Shown piece by piece: positions 43,584 to 54,367 of a stretch of DNA of 64,000 nucleotides (the first letter of the stretch is position 1; each line of letters begins with the position of its first letter). The notes beneath the pieces are model-generated. The model had not been told where the DNA came from. It did not search any database and saw nothing but the letters and a program-made list of their open reading frames with translations. The stretch is from an uncultured Muribaculaceae bacterium. GTDB lineage: Bacteria > Bacteroidota > Bacteroidia > Bacteroidales > Muribaculaceae. The stretch lies in contig CAJTRS010000008.1 of NCBI GenBank assembly GCA_910578805.1, forward strand, positions 1-64,000, written 5' to 3'. A program made the position numbers and the translations under genes.

Positions 43584-43753
43584 AGAAAAATCCTTTATAA
43601 ATAGAAATGTGTATATTATCATGTGTTTATCGGGCATAAAGATACGATACATCTATCACCTGCACATCAGACCGGTCAGTTAAAACAAGTTAAATAATCC
43701 ACTTAACATACACAAAACCAATGCACTGTCCCAAACCGACATGACCGTTGCAT

Positions 43754-43800
43754 AAAAAAACGGCGGCAGGCTCCGGTTATTCATCGGAAGCCTGCCGCCG
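43754..43800 (-). terminator. Intrinsic terminator after mdh
   Basis: A 15-16-bp stem on the minus strand (43800-43785 pairing with 43775-43761; CGGCGGCAGGCTTCCG type) and a nine- to ten-nt loop are followed by seven T residues (43760-43754). Ends the fprA-mdh transcript. Confidence 0.93.
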
Positions 43801-43830
43801 CTATGATATACCGGCGGATACCGCGCTACG

Positions 43831-44832
43831 TCAGTCTATATTGGGATTGAGAGCATGCCAATCGGCTATAGGAGGAAGCACACCCATGGCTATCACCTCA
43901 TCACGCAGGGTGCAAAGATGCCTGTAACTCTCTTCGAGTTCTTTCTGTTCGGCGGGAGTGCCCTGCACTTCACGGTAATGCACACCGCTGCTGTCAATAG
44001 ATGTCTCCATAGCCATCATTATGTGGTTGAAGCGGCCGTTGTCAACATAACAGCCGGCAGGCCAGCGGAACGGTTTGCCGCCCATAGCGGCCGCGATCAT
44101 CTCTATCGACAGATATGCCGGACTCTGGAACGAAGAGCGGCCTCGCAGGTCTATTATCTTCTTTCCACCTTGGATCACACGCACTTTAAGCTCCTCCCAA
44201 TCCTTTTCGGGCAGACATTCCGTGCCTATTATCTCCGTCAAGGGCTTACCGTCAACCATAGTCGTCGAGGCAAACACAGCCATCTGCTCGCCATGGCCTC
44301 CATAAGTACGGCAGTTTACTATTTCGGAAGCGGGAACATGAAGATACTTCACAAGTTCGCTCTGGAGCCTGGTGCTGTCAAGAGCTGCAAGAGTAGTCAC
44401 CTGCGAGGGCTTCAGTCCGGAATAGAGCAGAGTGATAAGCCCGGTGATATCGGCGGGATTGAATATCACCACTATATGCTTCACATCGGGGCAATATGCG
44501 CGCACGTCCTTGCCGAACTGTTCGGCTATCTGCGCATTGCCCTTCAGCAGGTCCTCGCGTGTCATGCCGGCCTTACGCGCTGCTCCGCCGCTCGACACTA
44601 TATATTTCGCCCCCGTGAGCGCCTCTTTGATATCGGAGGTGTATGTGAGATTCACGCCCTCGAAAGCACAATGGTACAACTCCTCGGCCACACCCTCAAG
44701 AGCGGGACCGTAGGGATCATAAAGACAGATTTCAGGCGTAAGATGCATCATCATGGCCGTCTGAGCCATATTGGAGCCGATCATTCCGGCCGCACCTACT
44801 ATCACCAATTTTTCATCAGTAATAAATTCCAT
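43831..44832 (-). CDS. mdh: Malate dehydrogenase
   Basis: 333 residues. Lactate/malate dehydrogenase family: NAD loop VIVGAAGMIGSNMAQ, the loop SSGGAARKAGMTRED (arginine for the substrate), DSTRLQSEL, catalytic histidine in CRTYGGHGEQM. Interconverts malate and oxaloacetate, used by gut Bacteroidales in the reductive branch to succinate. A lactate dehydrogenase cannot be fully excluded by eye. Follows fprA by 77 bases and ends before a strong terminator. Confidence 0.9.
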   Translation of the reverse strand: MEFITDEKLVIVGAAGMIGSNMAQTAMMMHLTPEICLYDPYGPALEGVAEELYHCAFEGVNLTYTSDIKEALTGAKYIVSSGGAARKAGMTREDLLKGNAQIAEQFGKDVRAYCPDVKHIVVIFNPADITGLITLLYSGLKPSQVTTLAALDSTRLQSELVKYLHVPASEIVNCRTYGGHGEQMAVFASTTMVDGKPLTEIIGTECLPEKDWEELKVRVIQGGKKIIDLRGRSSFQSPAYLSIEMIAAAMGGKPFRWPAGCYVDNGRFNHIMMAMETSIDSSGVHYREVQGTPAEQKELEESYRHLCTLRDEVIAMGVLPPIADWHALNPNID

Positions 44833-44909
44833 AACGGTTAATTTATAAGGTTAGTTATATCTATGTTTTTTTACAAATCATCAGTAATAACAATTTCGGA
44901 CTCATAAAG

Positions 44910-46079
44910 TCAGATGCCTTTGCATATTTCACACGCCAGACCTGCCAATGCGGTCTCATCGTCCGCAGTAATGCGGGAGCGTATGGTCACCGTATCACCC
45001 GCAAATGTTATGCCGGGCAGCGTCTCAAGCATTTTACGCATAAGCCTTCCGGCTACCGGCGCCCAGGAGCCGTTTTCCACCACTCCCACAATGCGGTTGC
45101 GGTAACCCTTTATGACAAGATGGTAGAGGAAATCGTGCATGGCAGGAAATATACCGGCATCATAAGTGGGAGCGGCCACCACCATGGCACTGTGACGGAA
45201 CGCCTGAGCCACAGCCTCGGACATGTCACACAGACAAAGGTTCATCACCGTAACATCGCCCACACCCTTCGAACGCAACACATCGGCAATATGCACGGCA
45301 GCCTCCTCCGTACCGCCATATATCGAGGCATAGGCCACCAGCACCCCGCGGCACTCGGGCTGATAACGGCTCCATGTATCGTAAAGTTTCACATAATAGC
45401 CCAGATGCCCGCGCAGCACCGGACCGTGGAGCGGAGCAATAACGTCGATAGGAGGCGCAGTGAGCTTCCTGAGCAACGACTGCACCTGATTGCCATACTT
45501 GGCCACTATGTTCATGTAATATCGTCTGGCCTCGTTGATCCACTCATCGGCATACTGGAGGGAGCCGAACTTGCCGAAAGCATCGGCCGAAAAGAGCACC
45601 CTTTCCGAACTCTCGTAGCTGACCATCACTTCAGGCCAGTGCACCATAGGTGCGGCATAGAATGTAAGATGATGTGTGCCGAGGTCAAGGACATCGCCCT
45701 CCTTCACGGCGATTGCACGATCCGCAAAATCACGGCCGGGAAAGAACTGCGGCAACATACTTATGGCCTTGGCCGATGCGACCAGCATGAGCCCCGGCCA
45801 GCGGTCCATAGCCATTGCCACACACGACGAATGGTCAGGCTCCATGTGATGCACCACCAAATAGTCGGGCTGCCGGCCTCCGGTAGCCTCCTCCACAGAG
45901 CGTATCCACCTCATGCCGCTGCCTGCCTCAACAGAGTCCATGACAGCGATCTTACTGTCAATGATCACATAGGAATTATAGCTCATGCCGTGAGGCAGAC
46001 GGTACTGCTGTTCAAACAAATCGGCCGACGGGACATCTATACCCGTAAATCTTATGGCCGGAGTCACAAATTGATTCAT
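44910..46079 (-). CDS. Flavodiiron protein (A-type flavoprotein)
   Basis: 389 residues. N-terminal metallo-beta-lactamase-like domain (about 1-250) with the di-iron ligands HHMEPDHSS (H78, E80, D82, H83) and H in APMVHWPEVMV, and a C-terminal flavodoxin domain (about 255-389) with YASIYGGTEEAA for FMN phosphate. Reduces oxygen to water or NO to N2O, protecting an anaerobe. Promoter at 46114-46147. Cotranscribed with mdh. Confidence 0.94.
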   Translation of the reverse strand: MNQFVTPAIRFTGIDVPSADLFEQQYRLPHGMSYNSYVIIDSKIAVMDSVEAGSGMRWIRSVEEATGGRQPDYLVVHHMEPDHSSCVAMAMDRWPGLMLVASAKAISMLPQFFPGRDFADRAIAVKEGDVLDLGTHHLTFYAAPMVHWPEVMVSYESSERVLFSADAFGKFGSLQYADEWINEARRYYMNIVAKYGNQVQSLLRKLTAPPIDVIAPLHGPVLRGHLGYYVKLYDTWSRYQPECRGVLVAYASIYGGTEEAAVHIADVLRSKGVGDVTVMNLCLCDMSEAVAQAFRHSAMVVAAPTYDAGIFPAMHDFLYHLVIKGYRNRIVGVVENGSWAPVAGRLMRKMLETLPGITFAGDTVTIRSRITADDETALAGLACEICKGI

Positions 46080-46113
46080 AATGTAATGGTGTGATAAATA
46101 AACAATATCGCGG

Positions 46114-46147
46114 CAAACTTACTGAAAATAACAGAGAGCGCATCAAA
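46114..46147 (-). promoter_or_regulatory. Promoter for the flavodiiron gene
   Basis: TTTG (46147-46144), 22 nt, TAAGTTTG (46121-46114) on the minus strand; leader about 28 nt. Confidence 0.65.
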
Positions 46148-46335
46148 ATCCATCTACAAAATTCAGACACACACCTACATAATTTATTAAAAACATTGCG
46201 CACCGAAATGTTCACAACCCCGGCTCAAAAAAAACAATGAAATATTTAAAACAACAGCAAAAATACAACCACACTGAAACACAGTAGATTATAATATTTT
46301 TCGCAAAAAATTCTCAAAAAAAATCGCCAAAACAC

Positions 46336-46366
46336 TTGCAGGAATTAAAAACGTGTATTAACTTTG
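46336..46366 (+). promoter_or_regulatory. Promoter for tRNA-Asp
   Basis: TTG (46336-46338), 20 nt, TAACTTTG (46359-46366). The rest of 46148-46335 is A-rich sequence between divergent transcripts; I see nothing else there. Confidence 0.8.
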
Positions 46367-46408
46367 CACTCGCAAAACGGCAAGAACGCCACTTGCACCT
46401 CTAAACTT

Positions 46409-46482
46409 GGTGTGGTAGTTCAGCTGGTTAGAATACCTGCCTGTCACGCAGGGGGTCGCGGGTTCGAGTCCCGTCCATACCG
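46409..46482 (+). tRNA. tRNA-Asp (anticodon GTC)
   Basis: Acceptor GGTGTGG/CCATACC (one G-U), anticodon stem CCTGC/GCAGG with loop CTGTCAC giving GTC, T arm GCGGG/CCCGT around TTCGAGT, discriminator G. CCA is not encoded. Has its own promoter and terminator. Confidence 0.95.
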
Positions 46483-46496
46483 CTGAGGAGAGAGGA

Positions 46497-46549
46497 GAAT
46501 GAGTAATGAAAATTTGAGAAATCAAATTGAATATTACTCATTCTTTTTT
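46497..46549 (+). terminator. Terminator after tRNA-Asp
   Basis: Stem GAATGAGTAAT (46497-46507) with 46533-46543, enclosing a second stem AATTTGA/TCAAATT (46511-46517 with 46522-46528) closed by a GAAA tetraloop; followed by six T residues (46544-46549). Confidence 0.85.
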
Positions 46550-46669
46550 CGTATAAAAACCTTTGGAAAATATCCAAGAACGGGCAGTCGCCCCGCACCC
46601 TCGAGATAGCCGACCGGTAACTTTCGGCGAGAAAAACTTGAGCGGATATTTGGGCATTGTGAAGAATTG

Positions 46670-46716
46670 GCGTACCTTAGCCGAATGAAAGAGATTTCAT
46701 CAGCGCTAAGGTGCGC
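46670..46716 (+). promoter_or_regulatory. Structured leader hairpin before the carboxynorspermidine gene
   Basis: A 12-bp stem (46670-46681 with 46705-46716, one G-U) encloses a 6-bp stem ATGAAA/TTTCAT (46685-46690 with 46695-46700) with a GAGA tetraloop. It is followed by a moderately U-rich TTCTTATT. It lies 38 bases before the ATG at 46755 and overlaps a possible 15-codon open frame (46685-46732). Attenuator or read-through terminator is possible; ligand unknown. Confidence 0.5.
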
Positions 46717-46754
46717 TTCTTATTACAGATAACCGAATATTCTAAAAATATCAG

Positions 46755-47951
<1,197 letters not shown>

Positions 47952-48022
47952 CACCCGGCCGGAAACGATGAGTTAAAGACACAGACATAAATCATAAACC
48001 ATCAACACAAACATCACCATCT

Positions 48023-49504
48023 ATGAATCGCAGATTTCTCTCCGCCATGGCCATCGGATTAGGCACTATGGCAGCATCACTGCTCGGGTCATGCTCGTCG
48101 GACAATGCCGACATACTTAAGAATGTGCCCTACGACGCGGCATATGTAATGACCTTTGATCTCGAAAACCTCCTCGAAGAGGCTGAAATATCAGTAAGCG
48201 GCGACAGTCTCGTGCTGCCCGAATCGCTCTCTGCATTCAAAAACCAGATTCCGACCGAAGTATCGACAGCGGTGGCTGCGATATACAACGCCATCGACCC
48301 AGAATGCGTGGCAATATACACCACCGATGCCTATTCACAGCCCGAACCCGTGCTTTTATTCACTATCGCCGACCAAAGCAAGCTCGAATCTCAACTGACT
48401 TCGTTTGAGCATTCATCGGCCGACGGCTTCGATATCTATGAAAAGAACGGCGCAGTGCTCATGGTCAAAGGCAACCAGGGTTGGGTGGTGAACCGCCGTA
48501 AAATGATCGACACCGTGATGGCCGACATCAAAGCCTCGGCCGACAAGTCGATTCTTGACCAGGAGATAGCCGCCAAGGCGCTCCGTGCCGACAACGACTT
48601 CAACTCCGTGATATATCCGGGCAACTATATGGCCATGCCCCAGTTCAACTACTGGATAGTGTCGCAAGGTGACATGGAAGGTTCAAAAGCGACCACACGC
48701 ATACGTGCTTACGGAAGCGACGGCAAGGAATTATCGCTCAAGGACAACGTTATGTTGGATCACATATCGTCCGAAGCGCTGCGCTACATGGCGGCCAACA
48801 CCGTAGGCATGATGGCCGTAGGCTTCAACAAGGACTTTGACTGGAACGCCTATTCATCAATAATGATGATGAGCGGCATGCACCGCAGCAACGTGCAGAT
48901 GCTCGTGCAGATACTCAACGCCCTTGACGGCACCGTGGCTGTGGGCATAGCACCCAAGTCCGACAAGCCATTTGACTGGACAACCTCGACACCTGCAGAC
49001 TGGACCCTGACTGCCACCGCGCAGATAAAGGAGGAACAGGCTTCGCAGCTTATCGAACAGGCCAAAAGTCTGGCATCGATGACCGGAACCGCCATCAATG
49101 ACGCCACCCCCACAGGCTTCACCATGACAAACAAGGATTTCACCGTTTACGTAAACTATGCCGACGGCATGCTCAACCTGAGCGTCAACACACCTGCACG
49201 CGAACAGGCAAACGACCTTGGTTCGGTAACTGACGGCAAATATTTCTCGGCACTGGTACGCATACCGGCCCTGAGCACGGTATTCCCCGTAAAAGGACTC
49301 GACTTCGGCTATGAGATTTCCTACGAACTCGAGGAGACCGAGCTGAAATTAACCATGGAGGTAACCGGCCGGAAAATCCCGGTGATGGAATCCGTATATC
49401 GGATATTCGATGCGCTGAACACCTATATTTCAGACGGGAACCGACCCAATCCTGCCAACGGAGAAATATCGGAAGAAGTGGTCGAAGAGTTGGTCAATCT
49501 GTAA
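48023..49504 (+). CDS. DUF4836 family lipoprotein
   Basis: 493 residues. Signal peptide with lipobox LGSC (C24). The rest is the DUF4836 family found only in Bacteroidetes: NVPYDAAYVMTFDLENLL near the start, IYTTDAYSQPEPVLLFTI, and repeated strands of the kind FGYEISYELEETELKLTMEV near the end. Function unknown. It is placed on the periplasmic side or the surface. Seventy-one bases after the carboxynorspermidine gene and 14 before the ABC gene. Confidence 0.85.
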   Translation: MNRRFLSAMAIGLGTMAASLLGSCSSDNADILKNVPYDAAYVMTFDLENLLEEAEISVSGDSLVLPESLSAFKNQIPTEVSTAVAAIYNAIDPECVAIYTTDAYSQPEPVLLFTIADQSKLESQLTSFEHSSADGFDIYEKNGAVLMVKGNQGWVVNRRKMIDTVMADIKASADKSILDQEIAAKALRADNDFNSVIYPGNYMAMPQFNYWIVSQGDMEGSKATTRIRAYGSDGKELSLKDNVMLDHISSEALRYMAANTVGMMAVGFNKDFDWNAYSSIMMMSGMHRSNVQMLVQILNALDGTVAVGIAPKSDKPFDWTTSTPADWTLTATAQIKEEQASQLIEQAKSLASMTGTAINDATPTGFTMTNKDFTVYVNYADGMLNLSVNTPAREQANDLGSVTDGKYFSALVRIPALSTVFPVKGLDFGYEISYELEETELKLTMEVTGRKIPVMESVYRIFDALNTYISDGNRPNPANGEISEEVVEELVNL

Positions 49505-49518
49505 GCCTTTCAGGTAAC

Positions 49519-50178
49519 TTGATACAGGAAATCACACTTAGGCAGACGTTGCCGCGCGTGTTTGAAGGCATGGAACATGACAGTCCGGTACGTGATTCAC
49601 ATATCTGGCTTCAGGAGGTCTCATTCACACGCGGCGGCTTCTATCTGATAGAGGCCGAGTCGGGCACCGGAAAATCCTCACTGTGCAGCTTCATCTACGG
49701 TAGCCGCGGCGATTACCGCGGCACCATAGAGTTTGACGGCACCGAAATCAGAAACAACTCCATAGACCGCTGGTGTGAACTGCGCACACACTCCCTGGCT
49801 TATCTGCCGCAGGAGATGCAACTGTTTCCTGAACTCACCGTAGAGGAAAACATCGAGATCAAGAACCATCTCACCCGTCACCGTTCGCCGCAATGGATAC
49901 GCCGCACTCTGGAACGCCTCGAAATAGGCCATAAACTCCGCGTGCCTGCGGCTCTGCTGTCAGTAGGTCAGCAACAGAGGGTGGCTATAGTGCGTGCGCT
50001 CTGCCAGCCTTTCGACTTCCTCCTCATCGACGAGCCGGTGAGCCATCTCGACGCCCGAAACAACGACATGGTGGCCTCCCTGATCGCTGAAGAGGCTCAG
50101 GCACAAGGAGCCGCCGTGATAGCCACATCGGTGGGCAACAAGATAAATCTCGCATTCCAATCCGTAATAAAGCTATGA
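49519..50178 (+). CDS. ABC transporter ATP-binding protein
   Basis: 219 residues, apparently from a TTG start at 49519 (the family needs the ITLRQTLPRVF strand; next ATG at 49570 would remove it). Walker A ESGTGKSSL (about 47-55), signature LLSVGQQQRVAIVRAL, Walker B FDFLLIDEPVSHLD. Resembles FtsE/LolD/MacB-type ATPases. The next gene is its permease with a four-base overlap. Confidence 0.88.
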   Translation: MIQEITLRQTLPRVFEGMEHDSPVRDSHIWLQEVSFTRGGFYLIEAESGTGKSSLCSFIYGSRGDYRGTIEFDGTEIRNNSIDRWCELRTHSLAYLPQEMQLFPELTVEENIEIKNHLTRHRSPQWIRRTLERLEIGHKLRVPAALLSVGQQQRVAIVRALCQPFDFLLIDEPVSHLDARNNDMVASLIAEEAQAQGAAVIATSVGNKINLAFQSVIKL

Positions 50179-51374
50179 GACACTCCCTGGTGTGGCAGTT
50201 ACTGAAACGCAATATCAGCAAGGGACAGCTTGCCGGATATGCGGTTGCCAATATGATAGGACTGTCGATAGTCCTGTCGGCACTGCAGTTTTATCTCGAC
50301 ATCAGTTCGGTAGTGGAGTCAGATGATTCGTTCATATCCCGCGACTACATCATCATATCAAAGAAAGTGGGACTCGCAGGCTCACTCCTTACGGGCGACC
50401 GCGCAGACTTTTCCAAAGAGGAGATAGCCGACATCGAGGCCCAGCCATGGACACGCCGCACCGGAGCGTTCACAGCAGCGGCCTACAGTGTATCCGGAGC
50501 TCTGGAACTTGGCGGACGCCACATGTCAACATATCTGTTTTTCGAGTCCATACCCGACGAATTCTTCGACATCACACCCCGTAACTGGCATTTCGATCCT
50601 GCGACCGATACCGAAGTCCCTATAATCATAAGCAAGGACTATCTGACACTCTACAACTTCGGTTTCGCATCATCGCGCGGCATGCCGCAGATAAGCGAAT
50701 CAATGGTGAGTATGGTGCCGCTGCGCATATCCATAAGCGGCAACGGGCACCAGCAGTGGATCAACGGGCGCATAGCGGGATTCTCATCGCGGCTCAACAC
50801 CATAGCCGTGCCCGAAGAGTTCATGACATGGGCCAACGACAACTTCGCCGACACTCCGGTAGCCAATCCTTCACGACTGATAATAGAGGTGAACACGCCC
50901 GGCGACCCGGCCATTGCCGACTACCTCCGTGACCACGGCTATGAAAGCGCGGGCGACAAGGTCGATAACAGCCGCGCGGCCTATTTCCTTTCAGTGGCTA
51001 CCGCCGTGGTTGTCGCTGTCGGCATTGTGATCAGTCTGCTCGCATTCTTCATACTGCTGTTGAGCATCTACCTGCTCTTGCAGAAAAACCGGAGCAAGCT
51101 CCGGTCACTCATGATGCTCGGCTATTCGCCGTCACAGGTGGCCCGACGGTACTACATGATTACCGGAGGCATAAACCTCGCCGTTCTGGCCGGAGCCACG
51201 ACGATCATGCTTGTGGCATCGCATCTGTGGCAACGCCCTCTCGAAGCACTCGGAATCGGCGGCAGCTCACCCCTTGCGGCCATAGCGGCCGGAGTGTTGA
51301 TAATGGCGCTCATCACCGGAGGCAACTTCATGGCCATAGCGCGTAACGTGCGCCGGACATTCCCGCGGCCCTGA
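50175..51374 (+). CDS. ABC transporter permease (FtsX/LolC/MacB-like)
   Basis: 399 residues. One N-terminal membrane segment, a large extracytoplasmic domain (about 45-265), and three C-terminal membrane segments (about 275-305, 325-350, 365-390): the FtsX-like topology. The C-terminal segment LLLQKNRSKLRSLMMLGYS is a typical FtsX cytoplasmic coupling stretch. Substrate unknown; lipoprotein or cell-wall-related transport is the usual family role. Confidence 0.85.
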   Translation: MRHSLVWQLLKRNISKGQLAGYAVANMIGLSIVLSALQFYLDISSVVESDDSFISRDYIIISKKVGLAGSLLTGDRADFSKEEIADIEAQPWTRRTGAFTAAAYSVSGALELGGRHMSTYLFFESIPDEFFDITPRNWHFDPATDTEVPIIISKDYLTLYNFGFASSRGMPQISESMVSMVPLRISISGNGHQQWINGRIAGFSSRLNTIAVPEEFMTWANDNFADTPVANPSRLIIEVNTPGDPAIADYLRDHGYESAGDKVDNSRAAYFLSVATAVVVAVGIVISLLAFFILLLSIYLLLQKNRSKLRSLMMLGYSPSQVARRYYMITGGINLAVLAGATTIMLVASHLWQRPLEALGIGGSSPLAAIAAGVLIMALITGGNFMAIARNVRRTFPRP

Positions 51375-51379
51375 ATCCA

Positions 51380-51411
51380 TTTGCTTTTACACTGCCTTAG
51401 TCGTATCTTTG
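51380..51411 (+). promoter_or_regulatory. Promoter for hflX
   Basis: TTTG (51380-51383), 20 nt, TATCTTTG (51404-51411). Leader about 33 nt before the ATG at 51451. Confidence 0.85.
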
Positions 51412-51450
51412 CAAAACCGTTAACCGGCCACAACCGTTATTACAACGTAT

Positions 51451-52680
51451 ATGAAAGACCTTATCATCGACAACGAATCCTCCGAACGCGCCATATTAGT
51501 GGGGCTGATAACTCCGAGCCAGAACGAAGCCAAGGCATCGGAATACCTTGACGAACTCGCGTTTCTGGCCGACACGGCCGGAGCGGTGACCGTGCGTAAA
51601 TTCCTTCAGCGGCTGCCCGGAGCCGACTCACGCACATTTGTAGGCAAAGGCAAACTCGAAGAGATACGGCAGTATGTTGAAACAAACGACATAGGCATGG
51701 CCATATTCGACGATGACCTCACCTCCAAGCAGGTGGCCAACATAGAACGTGAACTTAAAGTAAAGATTCTCGACCGTACGAGTCTCATACTCGACATATT
51801 TGCAAAACGCGCGCAGACCGCCAACGCCAAGACACAGGTGGAACTGGCACAGTATCAGTATCTGCTGCCACGTCTCACACGCATGTGGACACACCTCGAA
51901 CGCCAGCGTGGTGGTATAGGCATGCGTGGTCCCGGTGAGACACAGATCGAGACCGACCGCCGAATAATTCTCGACAAGATATCGCGGCTGAAAGCCGAAC
52001 TCAAGGACATCGACCGCCAGAAATCCATTCAGCGCAAAAACCGTGGCAAGCTCACACGGGTGGCGCTTGTAGGATACACCAACGTGGGCAAATCAACTCT
52101 CATGAACCTTCTGAGCAAGAGCGATGTGTTTGCCGAAAACAAACTGTTTGCCACTCTCGACACCACAGTGCGCAAAGTTATCATCGACAATCTGCCATTC
52201 CTGCTCACCGACACAGTGGGATTCATCAGAAAACTCCCCACACATCTGGTGGAATCGTTCAAATCCACCCTCGACGAGGTGCGCGATGCCGATGTGCTGC
52301 TTCATGTGGTCGATATCTCCCACCCAAACTTCGAGGAGCAGATAGAGGTTGTCAACCGCACGCTTGCCGAGGTGTGTGGCGGCGCCGACAAGCCCATGAT
52401 AATGGTATTCAACAAAATCGACGCATTTTCCTACACCCCCAAGGATTCCGACGACCTGACCCCGCGCACGCGTGACAATGTGCCTCTTGAAGAGTTGAAA
52501 GAATCATGGATGAGCCGCATGGGCAACGATGCCGTGTTCATATCGGCCAAAAAGGGGATAAACATCGATGAACTGAAACAGAAAATCTACGAGAAAGCCA
52601 AGGAGATACATCTCACCCGCTTTCCTTACAACGATTTCCTGTTCCAGAAATACGACGAAAGCGACATATCGGCCGAATAG
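51451..52680 (+). CDS. hflX: GTPase HflX
   Basis: 409 residues. N-terminal HflX domain (RTFVGKGKLEEI), a linker with RGGIGMRGPGETQIETDRR, then a GTPase: G1 GYTNVGKST, G3 DTVGF, G4 NKID, G5 SAKKG. Known: HflX splits stalled or stress-inactivated ribosomes. Full-length and with its own promoter. Ends six bases from the convergent DUF4491 gene. Confidence 0.97.
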   Translation: MKDLIIDNESSERAILVGLITPSQNEAKASEYLDELAFLADTAGAVTVRKFLQRLPGADSRTFVGKGKLEEIRQYVETNDIGMAIFDDDLTSKQVANIERELKVKILDRTSLILDIFAKRAQTANAKTQVELAQYQYLLPRLTRMWTHLERQRGGIGMRGPGETQIETDRRIILDKISRLKAELKDIDRQKSIQRKNRGKLTRVALVGYTNVGKSTLMNLLSKSDVFAENKLFATLDTTVRKVIIDNLPFLLTDTVGFIRKLPTHLVESFKSTLDEVRDADVLLHVVDISHPNFEEQIEVVNRTLAEVCGGADKPMIMVFNKIDAFSYTPKDSDDLTPRTRDNVPLEELKESWMSRMGNDAVFISAKKGINIDELKQKIYEKAKEIHLTRFPYNDFLFQKYDESDISAE

Positions 52681-52686
52681 GCCCGC

Positions 52687-52998
52687 CTACTTGCCGGCTC
52701 TTTTCGGATTGGCGGGAAACCAGCCTTTGCGCACACGTTCCTCCTGCTCTTTTATCTCCTTGACAGTCCAGAACGAGGAGAATGCAAATACACCCAAAAG
52801 CGATGACCACAGCACATCGCCCACGGCCACCGATCCGGCCAATGCCACAACACCGAGCAGCACGAACCACCACCGGCACCCCGTGCCGAAATAATAATGA
52901 CACTTTATGACCACCGGGTGAAAAAGTCCTATTATCAGAAATGTACCTACACCGATCACCAATCCGAGTAGGTGATATCGGGCTAAAAAATCAGTCAT
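52687..52998 (-). CDS. DUF4491 family small membrane protein
   Basis: 103 residues with three membrane segments (about 10-27, 44-60, 65-82) and a basic C-terminal tail (WFPANPKRAGK). The HPVVIKCHYYFGTGCRWWF segment between the first two helices is typical of DUF4491. Function unknown. Confidence 0.85.
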   Translation of the reverse strand: MTDFLARYHLLGLVIGVGTFLIIGLFHPVVIKCHYYFGTGCRWWFVLLGVVALAGSVAVGDVLWSSLLGVFAFSSFWTVKEIKEQEERVRKGWFPANPKRAGK

Positions 52999-53061
52999 CG
53001 TACAGAACAGTATTTAATATTTGCCATAAAAACTACAGACAGAGTGGATACACACAAGGCA

Positions 53062-54324
53062 TCACCAGCCGCCGGAAGCCCCACCGCCTCCGGTCATACC
53101 GCCACCGAAACTTCCTCCGCCGAATCCACCGCCGCCAAAACCACGGCCGCCTCCGCCTCCGGGTATTATCACCACGGGAGTGGCTAATTTGGCTATGGTG
53201 TAAGGCTTGGAAACAGAAGACTGACAGTTGCGGCACGAATACAGCTTCTCGCCGCGCCCTTCGCGTGAAGCGGTAGGCTGCGAGATTATACGGTTGCCGG
53301 CCAATGCCATAGTGCGGGCTCCGCACCGCGGACACACCGTGTAACTGCTCTGACGGTTTATATACGGTATGACGTCCTTCTCTCCGCAAGTATCACACAG
53401 CCACACATCATAGTCTATCGAGTTGAGACGTTCCTCCATATCCTGCGCCGGAGTCAGATAATCATTGTCATGCACCTCGTCAAGCTTGTGCATCTGACCG
53501 CCACAGTTAGGACAATTCCTCTTATGGTCGCGGATACGCTTCATCAGCCACACACACAGCAGATAAGCCGGTACAGGTATGCCCAGGCCTATAAATGTCA
53601 CAAACAGAGCCACAGGCTTGATATTATTGAGCAGCCGGTAACGTTCCCGCTCCGTACGACGACGCGATGAAAGCATGACATACAGCACCCATGCCATCAT
53701 TATTCCGAGACCTGCCAGTCCGGCATAGACCATAAACATTATCGGGTCGGTGTCATCACCGGATTTACTTCCGCGGGCATCGTTGGCATACTTCGACAAT
53801 ATCTCGTCACGGGCTTCGGGACGAAGCAATATCTCCGAAGACATAGCCACGGCCGTCTCCAGGCCGGCCGCATAATCACCTGTCTTAAAAGACGATATGG
53901 CACGGTCACGTATGCGGCCGCAAACACCGTCGGGGAGCAGGCCCTCAAGGCCATAACCGGTGCGAATGGCCATTTTGCGCCGTTCAGTCACCAGAAGTAT
54001 AAGCAGTCCGTTGTCTTTGTCTTTTTTGCCAATCTCCCATATCTCGAAAAGTTCGGTGGCAAAACTGTTCACATCATACTCCGGAGCCATGTCGGCTATC
54101 GCCACCACCACCGGCTCGGCCGATGTGCGGCTCCACACCGTACCGAGCATGGCATTGAGCGAATCCACAGCGGAGGGCGACAGGATACCGTCGGGATTGG
54201 AAACATATTGCGTACGGTCTGCCACATGCACGTTTGGCACCTCGGCAGGAGTATAATATCGTCCTGCCCACGCACATATTGAGGTCAGTACCGCTATTGT
54301 AAAGGTAATCACACGTCGTTGCAT
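53062..54324 (-). CDS. TPM-domain membrane protein (YgcG-like) with glycine-rich tail
   Basis: 420 residues. Signal peptide, TPM domain (about 30-180; VSNPDGILSPSAVDSLNAML, GKKDKDNGLLILLVTERRKM), two membrane segments (about 196-215, 240-262), two zinc-ribbon-like parts (CPNCGGQMHKLDE, CDTCGEKDVIPY, CPRCGARTM, SCRNCQ), and a Gly-rich tail GGGGFGGGSFGGGMTGGGG. TPM proteins are linked to photosystem or membrane-protein repair; bacterial members have no fixed role. Confidence 0.88.
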   Translation of the reverse strand: MQRRVITFTIAVLTSICAWAGRYYTPAEVPNVHVADRTQYVSNPDGILSPSAVDSLNAMLGTVWSRTSAEPVVVAIADMAPEYDVNSFATELFEIWEIGKKDKDNGLLILLVTERRKMAIRTGYGLEGLLPDGVCGRIRDRAISSFKTGDYAAGLETAVAMSSEILLRPEARDEILSKYANDARGSKSGDDTDPIMFMVYAGLAGLGIMMAWVLYVMLSSRRRTERERYRLLNNIKPVALFVTFIGLGIPVPAYLLCVWLMKRIRDHKRNCPNCGGQMHKLDEVHDNDYLTPAQDMEERLNSIDYDVWLCDTCGEKDVIPYINRQSSYTVCPRCGARTMALAGNRIISQPTASREGRGEKLYSCRNCQSSVSKPYTIAKLATPVVIIPGGGGGRGFGGGGFGGGSFGGGMTGGGGASGGW

Positions 54325-54367
54325 AATTCTAAGTTTTATAGCTATAACAATTTAAAGGGCATCTTTA

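Noticed and set aside
43855..44841. A 328-codon open frame on the plus strand opposite mdh
   Set aside because: It mirrors the mdh gene, has no family-like motifs, and arises from the GC-rich third positions of the real gene.
45120..46094. A 324-codon open frame opposite the flavodiiron gene
   Set aside because: Histidine-rich shadow composition, no start context; the opposite strand has all di-iron and FMN motifs.
46080..46408. CRISPR, riboswitch or small gene in the A-rich region before tRNA-Asp
   Set aside because: No repeats, no conserved structure and no open frame of note; only divergent promoters are seen.
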